Part shown: one piece after another, positions 1-6,225 of the stretch
Layout: each line of letters starts with the position of its first letter
How positions within the stretch are numbered: the first letter of the stretch is position 1
NCBI GenBank assembly: GCA_947428535.1
Contig: CANEMG010000006.1
Coordinates: 1 to 12,532 of the forward strand
DNA from: an uncultured Clostridium sp.
GTDB lineage: Bacteria > Bacillota > Clostridia > TANB77 > CAG-508
Direction: 5' to 3'
Length of the DNA stretch: 12,532 nucleotides
Program-made: the position numbers and the translations under genes
Notes under the pieces: model-generated
The model's database searches: none
Told to the model about the DNA's origin: nothing
What the model saw: only the letters and a program-made list of their open reading frames with translations

Positions 1-270
1 GAAGTAAAAATAAATGTAAAATCATTTGAAGGAATAAATGCAGATTTTTTTGAAATACCAATGCCAAGAAAATATTTAAAAGATAGTATTCATTTAAATG
101 ACTTCGATAATTCAATATTATATGAAAGTTATATATATAAAAATACTAGTTCAAAAAACATCCTAAAAGAAATAGAAAAGGATGGAATAAATATAAGTTT
201 CTTAAATGGAAGAAATGGAAGAATAAGGAAAAATGAATATTTAAATCTGTCAAAAAAAATCGCAAATTAG
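1..270 (+). CDS. 3' end of an unidentified protein (partial)
   Basis: The frame is open from the first base of the window and closes at TAG 268-270, giving the last 89 residues of a protein that begins upstream. An ATG lies at 61 but the frame continues through it without a ribosome binding site, so I treat this as a truncated 3' end. The visible part is soluble-looking, rich in Lys, Asn, Ile and Glu, with no membrane segment and no cysteine pairs. It ends with a basic stretch around GRNGRIRKNEY. I do not recognise the family and assign no function. The stop codon is one base before the -35 box of the greA promoter, so this gene belongs to a separate upstream transcription unit. Confidence 0.7.
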   Translation, partial: EVKINVKSFEGINADFFEIPMPRKYLKDSIHLNDFDNSILYESYIYKNTSSKNILKEIEKDGINISFLNGRNGRIRKNEYLNLSKKIAN

Positions 271-271
271 C

Positions 272-300
272 TTGACAAAATAAAAAAATAACCTTATTAT
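272..300 (+). promoter_or_regulatory. sigma-A type promoter of greA
   Basis: TTGACA at 272-277 is a perfect -35 box. TATTAT at 295-300 is a good -10 box, and the spacer is exactly 17 bp. Transcription would start near 307, about 33 bases before the greA start. The -35 box begins one base after the stop of the preceding gene. The AGGAGG ribosome binding site for greA is at 326-331, eight bases before the ATG. Confidence 0.85.
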
Positions 301-339
301 AGTTTAGTATATAGAACAAACAAATAGGAGGCTTAAATT

Positions 340-816
340 ATGGGAGAAAAAGAATATTTATTAACACAAGAAGGTTATGATAATTTAGAAAAAGAATTAG
401 AAAAATTAAAAACTGAAGTAAGATATGAAATAGCAGAAAGAATAAAAGTAGCATTAGGATTTGGAGATTTATCAGAAAATTCTGAATATGATGAAGCTAA
501 AAATGCTCAAGCAGCAAATGAAATAAAAATTGCAGAATTAGAAGAAAAAATAAAATATGCTAAAATAATAGATGAGTCTGAAATAGATACAGAAGTAGTT
601 CAAGTAGGAAACATAGTAAAAGTTTTAGATATGGAATTTGATGAAACAATAGAATACACAATTGTAGGTTCAACAGAAGTAGATACAGTTAATAATAAAA
701 TATCTAATGAATCACCAATTGGAAAAGCTTTACTAGGTAAAAAAAGAAATAATGTAGTAGAAGTTCAAGCTCCTGTTGGAATTATCAAATTAAAAATATT
801 ATCAATAAAAAAATAA
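340..816 (+). CDS. greA: transcription elongation factor GreA
   Basis: GreA binds in the secondary channel of RNA polymerase and stimulates cleavage of the 3' end of backtracked RNA, which rescues stalled complexes. The 158-residue length is standard. Residues 1 to about 76 form the antiparallel coiled coil. Its tip carries the [13 protein letters not shown] signature (residues 42-54), with the acidic residues D43 and E46 that help hold the catalytic magnesium. Residues from about 80 to the end are the FKBP-like domain, including [10 protein letters not shown] near the C-terminus. A strong AGGAGG site sits eight bases before the ATG. The gene has its own promoter and terminator, so it is probably monocistronic here. 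In many Clostridia greA is followed by lysS; that is not the case here. Confidence 0.97.
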   Translation: MGEKEYLLTQEGYDNLEKELEKLKTEVRYEIAERIKVALGFGDLSENSEYDEAKNAQAANEIKIAELEEKIKYAKIIDESEIDTEVVQVGNIVKVLDMEFDETIEYTIVGSTEVDTVNNKISNESPIGKALLGKKRNNVVEVQAPVGIIKLKILSIKK

Positions 817-824
817 ATATTAGG

Positions 825-851
825 GGATATATGGTGCATATATCCTTTTTT
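825..851 (+). terminator. intrinsic terminator after greA
   Basis: A perfect 9-bp stem (GGATATATG at 825-833 with CATATATCC at 837-845) encloses a 3-base loop and is followed directly by six T residues at 846-851. It lies nine bases after the greA stop and should end the greA transcript. Confidence 0.9.
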
Positions 852-869
852 GATATTTTATAAAAGTTT

Positions 870-907
870 ATACACAAATAATTTTTACATATTTTATTTT
901 TGTGTAT
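870..907. repeat. 9-bp inverted repeat in the greA-Nudix gap
   Basis: ATACACAAA at 870-878 is the exact reverse complement of TTTGTGTAT at 899-907, with a 20-base AT-rich loop. There is no T-tract after it, so it is not an obvious second terminator. It may be a protein-binding dyad or chance in AT-rich DNA. Confidence 0.4.
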
Positions 908-914
908 CTATATA

Positions 915-1010
915 TTTTATTAACTATTATTAAATGCTTCTCTCCAATTTCTAGCTCAAATTACTTTCAATTCGAAATTTTCTTTCTTCATTTAATAATA
1001 GTTAATAAAA
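915..1010. repeat. perfect 22-bp inverted repeat with 52-base loop
   Basis: The arm at 915-936 (starting TTTTATTAAC, ending TAAATG) is the exact reverse complement of the arm at 989-1010, all 22 positions matching. The 52-base spacer is pyrimidine-rich on the plus strand and contains a smaller dyad, AATTTC 946-951 with GAAATT 974-979. The whole 96-bp unit lies upstream of the Nudix gene and outside any supported coding region. I see no target-site duplication at its edges. It could be a miniature transposable element, a structured RNA or a remnant of a mobile element; the sequence alone does not decide. Confidence 0.75.
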
Positions 1011-1018
1011 GAAAATAA

Positions 1019-1046
1019 TTTACAAAAACTAAAATAAAATTATGTA
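1019..1046 (+). promoter_or_regulatory. possible promoter of the Nudix gene
   Basis: TTTACA at 1019-1024 and TATGTA at 1041-1046 are separated by 16 bp and lie shortly upstream of the AAGGAG site. The -10 match is moderate. Because greA has a strong terminator, the Nudix gene needs its own promoter, and this is the best candidate I can see, but AT-rich DNA offers many such matches. Confidence 0.35.
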
Positions 1047-1075
1047 AAAATTTGAAATATGTAAGGAGAATAAAA

Positions 1076-1501
1076 ATGAAAAGAATAAGAGTTGCAGGAT
1101 TAGTAGAGATGAATGGTGGATACGTATTAATGCATAGAAAAAATGTAAAACCAACACCAAATAGTACAAAACCATATGGAGAATATTATGTTTTTCCAGG
1201 AGGAGGTTTAGAAGAAAATGAAACATATGAAGAAGGCGTTGCAAGAGAAGTTTATGAAGAATTTGGAATAAAAGTAGAAGTAAAAGAGCAAATATTTACA
1301 AGAAAAATAAATGATGAAACATTTGAATATATATATAAATGTGAGTATGTTAGTGGAATACTTGGAACAGGTACAGGTCCAGAATTTTCAAATAATCCTA
1401 AATACAAAGATAGAGGAGAATATATACCAGAAATTGTTTCAAAAAATGATATTAAGAATATTAGATTACTTCCTGAAGAGTTTGCAAAACAACTTTTATA
1501 A
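1076..1501 (+). CDS. Nudix hydrolase family protein
   Basis: The 141-residue protein carries a complete Nudix box, G-x5-E-x7-REVYEEFGI, at residues 43-65. The REVYEE core supplies the metal-binding glutamates that hydrolyse a nucleoside diphosphate linked to another moiety. PGGG at 41-44 precedes the box as in typical members. The substrate cannot be told from sequence; nucleotide clean-up (MutT-like) or nucleotide-sugar/ADP-ribose hydrolysis are possible. I choose the ATG at 1076 because AAGGAG (1063-1068) sits seven bases before it. The frame extends upstream to a TTG at 1052, but that start would place the ribosome binding site inside the gene. The gene stands alone between the greA terminator and the pyrH promoters, with long inverted repeats on both sides. 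Confidence 0.93.
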   Translation: MKRIRVAGLVEMNGGYVLMHRKNVKPTPNSTKPYGEYYVFPGGGLEENETYEEGVAREVYEEFGIKVEVKEQIFTRKINDETFEYIYKCEYVSGILGTGTGPEFSNNPKYKDRGEYIPEIVSKNDIKNIRLLPEEFAKQLL

Positions 1502-1509
1502 TATTACTT

Positions 1510-1574
1510 CAATATTATAGTTTATTTTATAATTTTTATAATACAGTATTATTTATAAAATAAACTATAAATTG
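1510..1574. repeat. long AT-rich hairpin after the Nudix gene
   Basis: A perfect 17-bp arm pair (1516-1532 with 1553-1569) extends outwards to 1510 and 1574 with one bulged base (1514). Inside it lies a second dyad, ATAATAC at 1538-1544 and GTATTAT at 1546-1552, around a single central base. The folded form is a long stem with a TTTTT bulge at 1533-1537. It starts nine bases after the Nudix stop. It may slow or end transcription, but no T-tract follows, so I do not call it a standard terminator. Confidence 0.7.
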
Positions 1575-1635
1575 TAATAATAATTTAAATAAATAAAAAA
1601 ATATATAAAAAACTAGTGTAAAAAAAACTTTTTTA

Positions 1636-1659
1636 TGATAGAATACAAAAAAGTATAAT
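1636..1659 (+). promoter_or_regulatory. two candidate -10 boxes for the pyrH operon
   Basis: TGATAGAAT at 1636-1644 is an extended -10 box (TG at 1636-1637, TAGAAT at 1639-1644) with only a weak -35 (GTGTAA at 1616-1621, 17-bp spacer). A perfect TATAAT follows at 1654-1659, with a poor -35 region (TTTTAT at 1631-1636). Either or both could start the pyrH-polC transcript. The leader would be roughly 35-50 bases. I see no riboswitch or attenuator fold in it. Confidence 0.55.
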
Positions 1660-1702
1660 AGGATTATTAAATATCCTTAAATAAAAATAAAAGGAGAAAA
1701 AG

Positions 1703-2407
1703 ATGGTAGCCTATAAAAGAGTATTATTAAAACTAAGTGGAGAAGCATTAGCTGGAAAAGAAGGTCACGGAATAGATCCAGATGTAGTTGGAGCAATTTC
1801 AGACAAAGTAAAAGAAGTAGTAGAAATGGGAGTTCAAGTATCAATTGTTGTTGGCGGTGGAAACTTCTGGAGAGGTGCTAAAAATGGACATAAAATGGAT
1901 AGAGCCTCAGCAGATTATATGGGAATGTTAGCAACAGCTATGAATGGGTTAGCATTGCAAGATGCTTTAGAAGCTAGAGGAATATACACAAGATTACAAA
2001 CTGCAATAGAAATGAGAGAGATTGCAGAACCATACATAAAAAGAAAAGCAGCAAAACATTTAGAAAAAGGAAGAGTAGTAATATTTGCTTGTGGTACTGG
2101 TCATCCATATTTTTCAACAGATACAGGAGCAGCATTAAGGGCAGCAGAAACAGAATCAGAAGTTATATTGCTTGCAAAAACAATAGATGGGGTTTATTCA
2201 GCAGATCCTAAATTAGATAAAACAGCAGTAAAATATGATAAAATAACATATCAAGAAGTGTTAGAGAAGGATTTAAAAGTAATGGACTCAACAGCAACAG
2301 CATTATGCAAAGACAATAATATTCCATTATTAGTATTTGCAATAAATGAACCAGAAAATATAGTAAAAGCTATAAAGGGTGAAAATATAGGTACAATAGT
2401 ATCATAA
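1703..2407 (+). CDS. pyrH: UMP kinase
   Basis: Catalyses ATP-dependent phosphorylation of UMP to UDP, the shared step to UTP and CTP. Bacterial PyrH belongs to the amino acid kinase fold, is unrelated to eukaryotic UMP/CMP kinase, and is usually a hexamer inhibited by UTP. The 234-residue length is normal. Visible motifs are KLSGEAL (10-16) for phosphate binding, GGGNFWRG (51-58), the UMP-contacting [17 protein letters not shown] (131-147), and DGVYSADP near residue 165 for ATP binding. AAGGAG at 1691-1696 precedes the ATG by six bases. It is the first gene of the operon and lies 29 bases before frr. The rpsB-tsf pair that commonly precedes pyrH in Firmicutes is not here. Confidence 0.97.
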   Translation: MVAYKRVLLKLSGEALAGKEGHGIDPDVVGAISDKVKEVVEMGVQVSIVVGGGNFWRGAKNGHKMDRASADYMGMLATAMNGLALQDALEARGIYTRLQTAIEMREIAEPYIKRKAAKHLEKGRVVIFACGTGHPYFSTDTGAALRAAETESEVILLAKTIDGVYSADPKLDKTAVKYDKITYQEVLEKDLKVMDSTATALCKDNNIPLLVFAINEPENIVKAIKGENIGTIVS

Positions 2408-2436
2408 TAAATTTATAATAAAGAGAGGGTAATATT

Positions 2437-2985
2437 ATGGAATTACAAGAATTAGAAGAAAGAATGAAAAAAACAATAGATGTTTTTAATCAAAATTTAT
2501 CAGAAATAAGAGCAGGAAGAGCAAATCCTGCAATATTAAATAAAGTAAGTGTAGAATATTATGGAACACCTACACCTATAAATCAAGTTGCTGGGATTTC
2601 TGTTCCAGAAGCTAGAACAATAGTTATTCAACCTTGGGATGCTAGTGTATTAAAAGATATAGAAAAAGCAATCTTAGCTTCAGATATTGGATTAAATCCA
2701 AATAATGATGGTAAAGTAATAAGATTAAACTTTCCAGAATTAACAGAAGAAAGAAGAAAAGAAATAGCAAAAGATATAAGAAAAATAGCAGAAGAATCTA
2801 GAGTAGCAGTTCGTTCTATAAGAAGAGATGGAATGGAAGATGCAAAATCAAGATGTAAAAATTCTGAAATAACAGAGGATGAAAAAGCAAATTTAGAAGA
2901 TAAAATTCAAAAATTAACAGACAAATATGTAGCAGAAATTGATCAAATGTTAGAAAATAAAGAAAAAGAAATTATGAATATTTAG
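2437..2985 (+). CDS. frr: ribosome recycling factor
   Basis: RRF acts with EF-G to split the post-termination ribosome so that subunits can start again. The protein has 182 residues against the usual 185 or so. Conserved features are EIRAGRANP (23-31) in domain I and the VRSIRRDGMEDAK stretch with RRD at 129-131, both part of the long three-helix bundle that mimics tRNA. The C-terminus from about 150 is a charged helix. A GAGAGG site at 2424-2429 precedes the ATG by seven bases. The gene sits 29 bases after pyrH and 11 before uppS. The pyrH-frr pair is one of the most conserved gene neighbourhoods in bacteria, which supports both calls. Confidence 0.97.
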   Translation: MELQELEERMKKTIDVFNQNLSEIRAGRANPAILNKVSVEYYGTPTPINQVAGISVPEARTIVIQPWDASVLKDIEKAILASDIGLNPNNDGKVIRLNFPELTEERRKEIAKDIRKIAEESRVAVRSIRRDGMEDAKSRCKNSEITEDEKANLEDKIQKLTDKYVAEIDQMLENKEKEIMNI

Positions 2986-2996
2986 TAGGAGAATTT

Positions 2997-3701
2997 ATGG
3001 AAGCAAATAATATGCCAAAGCACATTGGATTTATTATGGATGGTAATAGAAGATGGGCAAAATCTAAGATGTTACCTGTAAAATTAGGACATAAGCAAGG
3101 TGCAGAAACATTAAAAAAAATAACTAGATATGCAAATAAAATAGGAATAGAAATTTTAACAGTATTTGCTTTTTCAACAGAAAATTGGAAAAGAAGTGAA
3201 GAAGAAGTAAATGCATTAATGAGTCTTTTAGAAAATTATTTAGATGATTTTGCTAAAGAAGCAGATACGGAAAATATAGTAATTAGAGTATTAGGAAATA
3301 TTTCAGAATTTTCTGAATCTTTACAAGAGAGTATTAAAAGAACAGTAAAAAGAACAGAAACTAATACAGGCACAATTTTAAATATATGTTTAAACTATGG
3401 TGGAAGAGATGAAATAACTAGAGCAGTTAAAGATATAGCAAGTGAAGTAAAATCAGGAAAAATAGACTTAAACGAAATAAATGAAGAATTAATTTCAAAT
3501 CATTTATATACTAAAAATATACCAGATCCAGATTTAATAGTAAGAACAAGTGGAGAAATGAGACTTAGCGGTTTCTTAATTTGGCAATCAGTTTATTCTG
3601 AAGTTTTATTTTTAGAAAAACTTTGGCCAGATTTTTCACCAGAAGATTTAGATTTTGCAATTGAAGAATATAAAAAAAGAAACAAAAGATATGGGGCATA
3701 A
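2997..3701 (+). CDS. uppS: isoprenyl (undecaprenyl diphosphate) synthase
   Basis: A cis-prenyltransferase that adds isopentenyl units to farnesyl diphosphate, making the C55 carrier for peptidoglycan and other wall polymers; it works in the cytosol at the membrane face. The 234 residues begin with HIGFIMDGNRRWA (9-21), where D15 is the catalytic aspartate. FSTENWKRS follows near residue 60. RTSGEMRLSGFLIWQSVYSE in the C-terminal third holds the arginine and serine that bind isopentenyl diphosphate and the acidic residue for magnesium. A TAGGAG site (2986-2991) directly after the frr stop precedes the ATG at 2997; a second in-frame ATG at 3012 lacks one. The product chain length is assumed from the family and context with cdsA. 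Confidence 0.95.
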   Translation: MEANNMPKHIGFIMDGNRRWAKSKMLPVKLGHKQGAETLKKITRYANKIGIEILTVFAFSTENWKRSEEEVNALMSLLENYLDDFAKEADTENIVIRVLGNISEFSESLQESIKRTVKRTETNTGTILNICLNYGGRDEITRAVKDIASEVKSGKIDLNEINEELISNHLYTKNIPDPDLIVRTSGEMRLSGFLIWQSVYSEVLFLEKLWPDFSPEDLDFAIEEYKKRNKRYGA

Positions 3702-3730
3702 ATAAAATATTTGAAAAGGATATTTAATAT

Positions 3731-4546
3731 ATGAATATAAAAAGAGTTTTAACAACAATAATTGGTTTTCCAATAGTATTATTAGTATTTATTTTGGGAA
3801 ATAAATATATTATTGATATAGTAGTAGCAATTATTGCAATTTTTGCTATGAATGAGTATATAAAATGTGTATCTAATAAATCTAAAGTAATACCTTGGAT
3901 AAGTTATTTATCAGCAGCAAGTATCTCTTTAATACATATTATTCCAATTAATATTATAAAAATGGTTCTTACTTTTGGAATACCAGTATTAGTATTAGTG
4001 TTGTTTTTGCATATAATAATTTCAAATATGAAAATTACATTTGAGAATATAGCATATACATTAATAGGAATATTATATATTTTTGGATTTTCTATTTTCT
4101 TGCCATTAACATATGGAATAGAAGGGGAAATATCTGGAAAAATATTAGTATGGTATATAATGCTTTCTGCTTGGGGAACAGATACATTTGCTTTCTTAAT
4201 CGGTCATAGATTCGGAAAAATGAAATTTAGTAAAGTTAGTCCAAATAAATCGGTAGAAGGATGTGTAGCAGGAACACTAGGTGCAGTGGTAATTAATTTA
4301 TGTTTTACTTTGGCTATAAACACCATTTTAGGTACTCAAATATCATATTTATTTATAGGAATTATGGCCTGTATATTAAGCATAATTGGACAGATAGGAG
4401 ATTTTACAGCTTCTAGCATAAAAAGATATTTTGGAGTAAAAGATTTTAGTGAATTATTTCCAGGACATGGAGGAATGATAGATAGAATAGATAGTGTTAT
4501 ATTTATAGCACCATTTGCGTATTTATTATTAACAATGTTTTTATAG
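3731..4546 (+). CDS. cdsA: phosphatidate cytidylyltransferase (CDP-diacylglycerol synthase)
   Basis: Converts phosphatidic acid and CTP to CDP-diacylglycerol, the precursor of bacterial phospholipids. The 271-residue protein is almost all hydrophobic, with roughly eight membrane segments. Near the C-terminus it shows the complete family signature, S-x-I-K-R-x4-K-D-x-S-x2-F-P-G-H-G-G-x2-D-R-x-D, at residues 228-254; its aspartates bind the metals. An AAAAGGA stretch at 3714-3720 lies ten bases before the ATG, rather far, so initiation may depend partly on readthrough from uppS. The CTP substrate ties in with pyrH at the head of the operon. Its stop codon (4544-4546) overlaps the ribosome binding site of rseP. 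Confidence 0.96.
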   Translation: MNIKRVLTTIIGFPIVLLVFILGNKYIIDIVVAIIAIFAMNEYIKCVSNKSKVIPWISYLSAASISLIHIIPINIIKMVLTFGIPVLVLVLFLHIIISNMKITFENIAYTLIGILYIFGFSIFLPLTYGIEGEISGKILVWYIMLSAWGTDTFAFLIGHRFGKMKFSKVSPNKSVEGCVAGTLGAVVINLCFTLAINTILGTQISYLFIGIMACILSIIGQIGDFTASSIKRYFGVKDFSELFPGHGGMIDRIDSVIFIAPFAYLLLTMFL

Positions 4547-4550
4547 GAGG
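4545..4550 (+). promoter_or_regulatory. ribosome binding site fixing the rseP TTG start
   Basis: A perfect AGGAGG begins on the second base of the cdsA stop codon and lies nine bases before TTG 4560. No in-frame ATG occurs before the HEGGH active site, so this site supports the TTG start. The overlap suggests that translation of rseP is coupled to cdsA. Confidence 0.8.
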
Positions 4551-4559
4551 AGTTAGATT

Positions 4560-5570
4560 TTGATTTTTTTGATAAATGCAGCGAAGGTAATATTTTTACT
4601 TGGATTTCTAGTATTTATACATGAAGGTGGTCATTTTTTAGCAGCAAAGTTTTTTAAGGTAAAAGTTGAAGAGTTTTCATTAGGATTTGGAAAGAAAGTA
4701 TTTTCAAAACAAAGTGGAGAAACACTTTATTCTATAAGATGTATACCTTTTGGTGGATATGTTAAAATGACTGGAGAAAATGAAAAATCTGAAGAAGAAG
4801 GTTCTTTTAGTAAAGCTAAATTGAGTCATAGAATAGCAATAGTTGCAGCAGGAGCTATTGTAAATATTATTTTTGCAGTTATTGTGTACTTTATACTATC
4901 TTTATCTTCTGGATATAATGTTTCAACAACTGTTTCTGAATTATTACCAGAAGCTATAGAAAGTTCAGTTCCTATAGAAGCAGGAGATAAAATATTAAAA
5001 ATAGATAATACAAAAATTAGGATAAAATCAGATATAGAAAAAGCATTAAGAGAGTATACAGGAGGAGAATTAACAGTATTAGTTCAACGAAATAACGAAA
5101 ATGTAGAAGTAAAAGTCAAACCAATAGAATACGAAAATTCTGGTAGATATGTTTTAGGAATACAAGTAGCATTATTAGATGTGAGTTTTAATGAAAAAGT
5201 TTATTATGCTTTTTGGGAAACAGTAGATTTTTTAGAACAAATAGGATTAAGTCTAAAAATGTTATTTATAGGTAATGTAGGAATAGACCAGATGACAGGA
5301 CCAATAGGAATTTCTGAAATAGTAGTAAAAACAAATGGAATATACAATTTTATTTATTTACTTTGCCTAATATCATTATCACTTGGAGTAACCAATCTTT
5401 TGCCAATTCCAGCATTAGATGGAGGAAGACTTGTGCTACTTATAATAGAAGGAATTAGAGGAAAAGCATTAGATCAAGAAGTAGAACTTAGCATACAATC
5501 AGCAGGATTTTTTCTATTAATTTTATTTTCAATTTATATATCTTACAAAGATATTTTAAGAATATTCTAA
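4560..5570 (+). CDS. rseP: site-2 intramembrane zinc metalloprotease RseP/RasP
   Basis: Cuts transmembrane segments of anti-sigma factors and leftover signal peptides inside the membrane. The 336-residue protein has HEGGH (21-25) in its first membrane helix as the zinc-binding and catalytic motif. The third zinc ligand is in NLLPIPALDGGRL (279-291; D287), near the start of the C-terminal membrane region. A second membrane helix lies near 90-115, and a single PDZ domain lies between them at about 118-200. It is shorter than the 420-450 residues of Bacillus or E. coli forms, in keeping with one PDZ domain. Translation starts at TTG. In many Firmicutes dxr lies between cdsA and rseP; here only 13 bases separate them. 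The natural substrates are unknown for this organism. Confidence 0.95.
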   Translation: MIFLINAAKVIFLLGFLVFIHEGGHFLAAKFFKVKVEEFSLGFGKKVFSKQSGETLYSIRCIPFGGYVKMTGENEKSEEEGSFSKAKLSHRIAIVAAGAIVNIIFAVIVYFILSLSSGYNVSTTVSELLPEAIESSVPIEAGDKILKIDNTKIRIKSDIEKALREYTGGELTVLVQRNNENVEVKVKPIEYENSGRYVLGIQVALLDVSFNEKVYYAFWETVDFLEQIGLSLKMLFIGNVGIDQMTGPIGISEIVVKTNGIYNFIYLLCLISLSLGVTNLLPIPALDGGRLVLLIIEGIRGKALDQEVELSIQSAGFFLLILFSIYISYKDILRIF

Positions 5571-5618
5571 TAATATATATAAAATTTACGAATGAAATGG
5601 GAACAATTTTGTTCTTTG

Positions 5619-5626
5619 AGAAGGGA
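5619..5626 (+). promoter_or_regulatory. ribosome binding site fixing the start of the zinc-ribbon gene
   Basis: AGAAGGGA-type purine run about ten bases before ATG 5637. The earlier in-frame ATG at 5592 has only AT-rich sequence before it, so the start at 5637 is preferred; it also puts the first zinc-ribbon cysteine at residue 3, as expected. Confidence 0.55.
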
Positions 5627-5636
5627 AGTGCTAGAA

Positions 5637-6206
5637 ATGAAATGTAGAATTTGTGGAGCAAAATTAAAAAAAGATGGAGATATATGTAAAAGTTGTTATA
5701 AAGCATATCTAGAAGAGGAAGAATTAAAAAAAGATGTAAATGAGCAATTAAGAATTAAAAGGAAATATTCTATAGCTTATGAAATAGCAAAATATATATG
5801 GATATTCGTAATATTTATACTATCTTCTATTATTTGTATTTCAACAGGTGGCTTTTTAGAAGAACTTTTAATAATACTTATTTTTGCTGTTACAATAGGA
5901 TTTTTACTTTTTATAGATAAAAGAATTGCAATGGCAACACAAGTTATATTTTATGAAAAAAAGATGGTGTACACTTTTAAATTTTTATTTTTTGATACAG
6001 AAAAAATTGTTAAATATTCAGATTTAAAAGATATTACATACTATCAAACTTTTAGACAAAAGAAGTTTGGGTTTGGAGATTTATGTGTGTATGCAAAAGG
6101 AATATTTCCAGGAGCAACTTTATTAAATGGTTTTCAAATTAAAAATGTAGAAAATGTAAAAGAAGTTTTAGGAGCTATAGGACAAGTTATAGGTTCATTA
6201 GATTAG
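5637..6206 (+). CDS. zinc-ribbon membrane protein with a PH-like C-terminal domain
   Basis: Uncharacterised, 189 residues. It opens with a zinc ribbon, CRIC at 3-6 and CKSC at 17-20. A charged linker follows, then two hydrophobic helices at about 53-69 and 76-93. The remaining 95 residues look like a bacterial PH domain (bPH2 type): a strand-rich run with KYSDLKDITYYQT, the glycine-rich KFGFGDLCVYAKG around 143-155, and a final helix NVENVKEVLGAIGQVI. The layout predicts a cytosolic ribbon and a cytosolic PH-like domain joined by a membrane hairpin. The domain call rests on pattern resemblance only. The gene lies 66 bases after rseP and 19 before polC, the place where proS often sits. A role in membrane organisation is possible but unproven. 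Confidence 0.8.
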   Translation: MKCRICGAKLKKDGDICKSCYKAYLEEEELKKDVNEQLRIKRKYSIAYEIAKYIWIFVIFILSSIICISTGGFLEELLIILIFAVTIGFLLFIDKRIAMATQVIFYEKKMVYTFKFLFFDTEKIVKYSDLKDITYYQTFRQKKFGFGDLCVYAKGIFPGATLLNGFQIKNVENVKEVLGAIGQVIGSLD

Positions 6207-6225
6207 TAAATTTTAAGAGGAAAAG

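Noticed and set aside
941..1069. TCTCC in the inverted-repeat loop as an anti-ribosome-binding-site switch for the Nudix gene
   Set aside because: Only five bases match GGAGA at 1065-1069, which is expected by chance, and no alternative fold supports a switch.
1029..1244. Antisense open frame over the Nudix gene region
   Set aside because: It lies opposite a gene with an intact Nudix box, has no ribosome binding site that I can see, and its Leu/Phe-rich product is the usual shadow of A-rich coding sequence.
1311..1520. Second plus-strand open frame inside the Nudix gene
   Set aside because: It overlaps the C-terminal half of the Nudix gene in another frame, has no Shine-Dalgarno site and no recognisable protein features.
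1620..1636. A-run followed by T-run (A8 C T6), considered as a terminator
   Set aside because: There is no GC-containing stem or workable loop, and it lies where the pyrH promoter is expected.
5601..5614. GAAC-N6-GTTC dyad, considered as a LexA (SOS) box before the zinc-ribbon gene
   Set aside because: The Firmicute LexA site has four bases between the half-sites, not six, and no promoter is visible around it.
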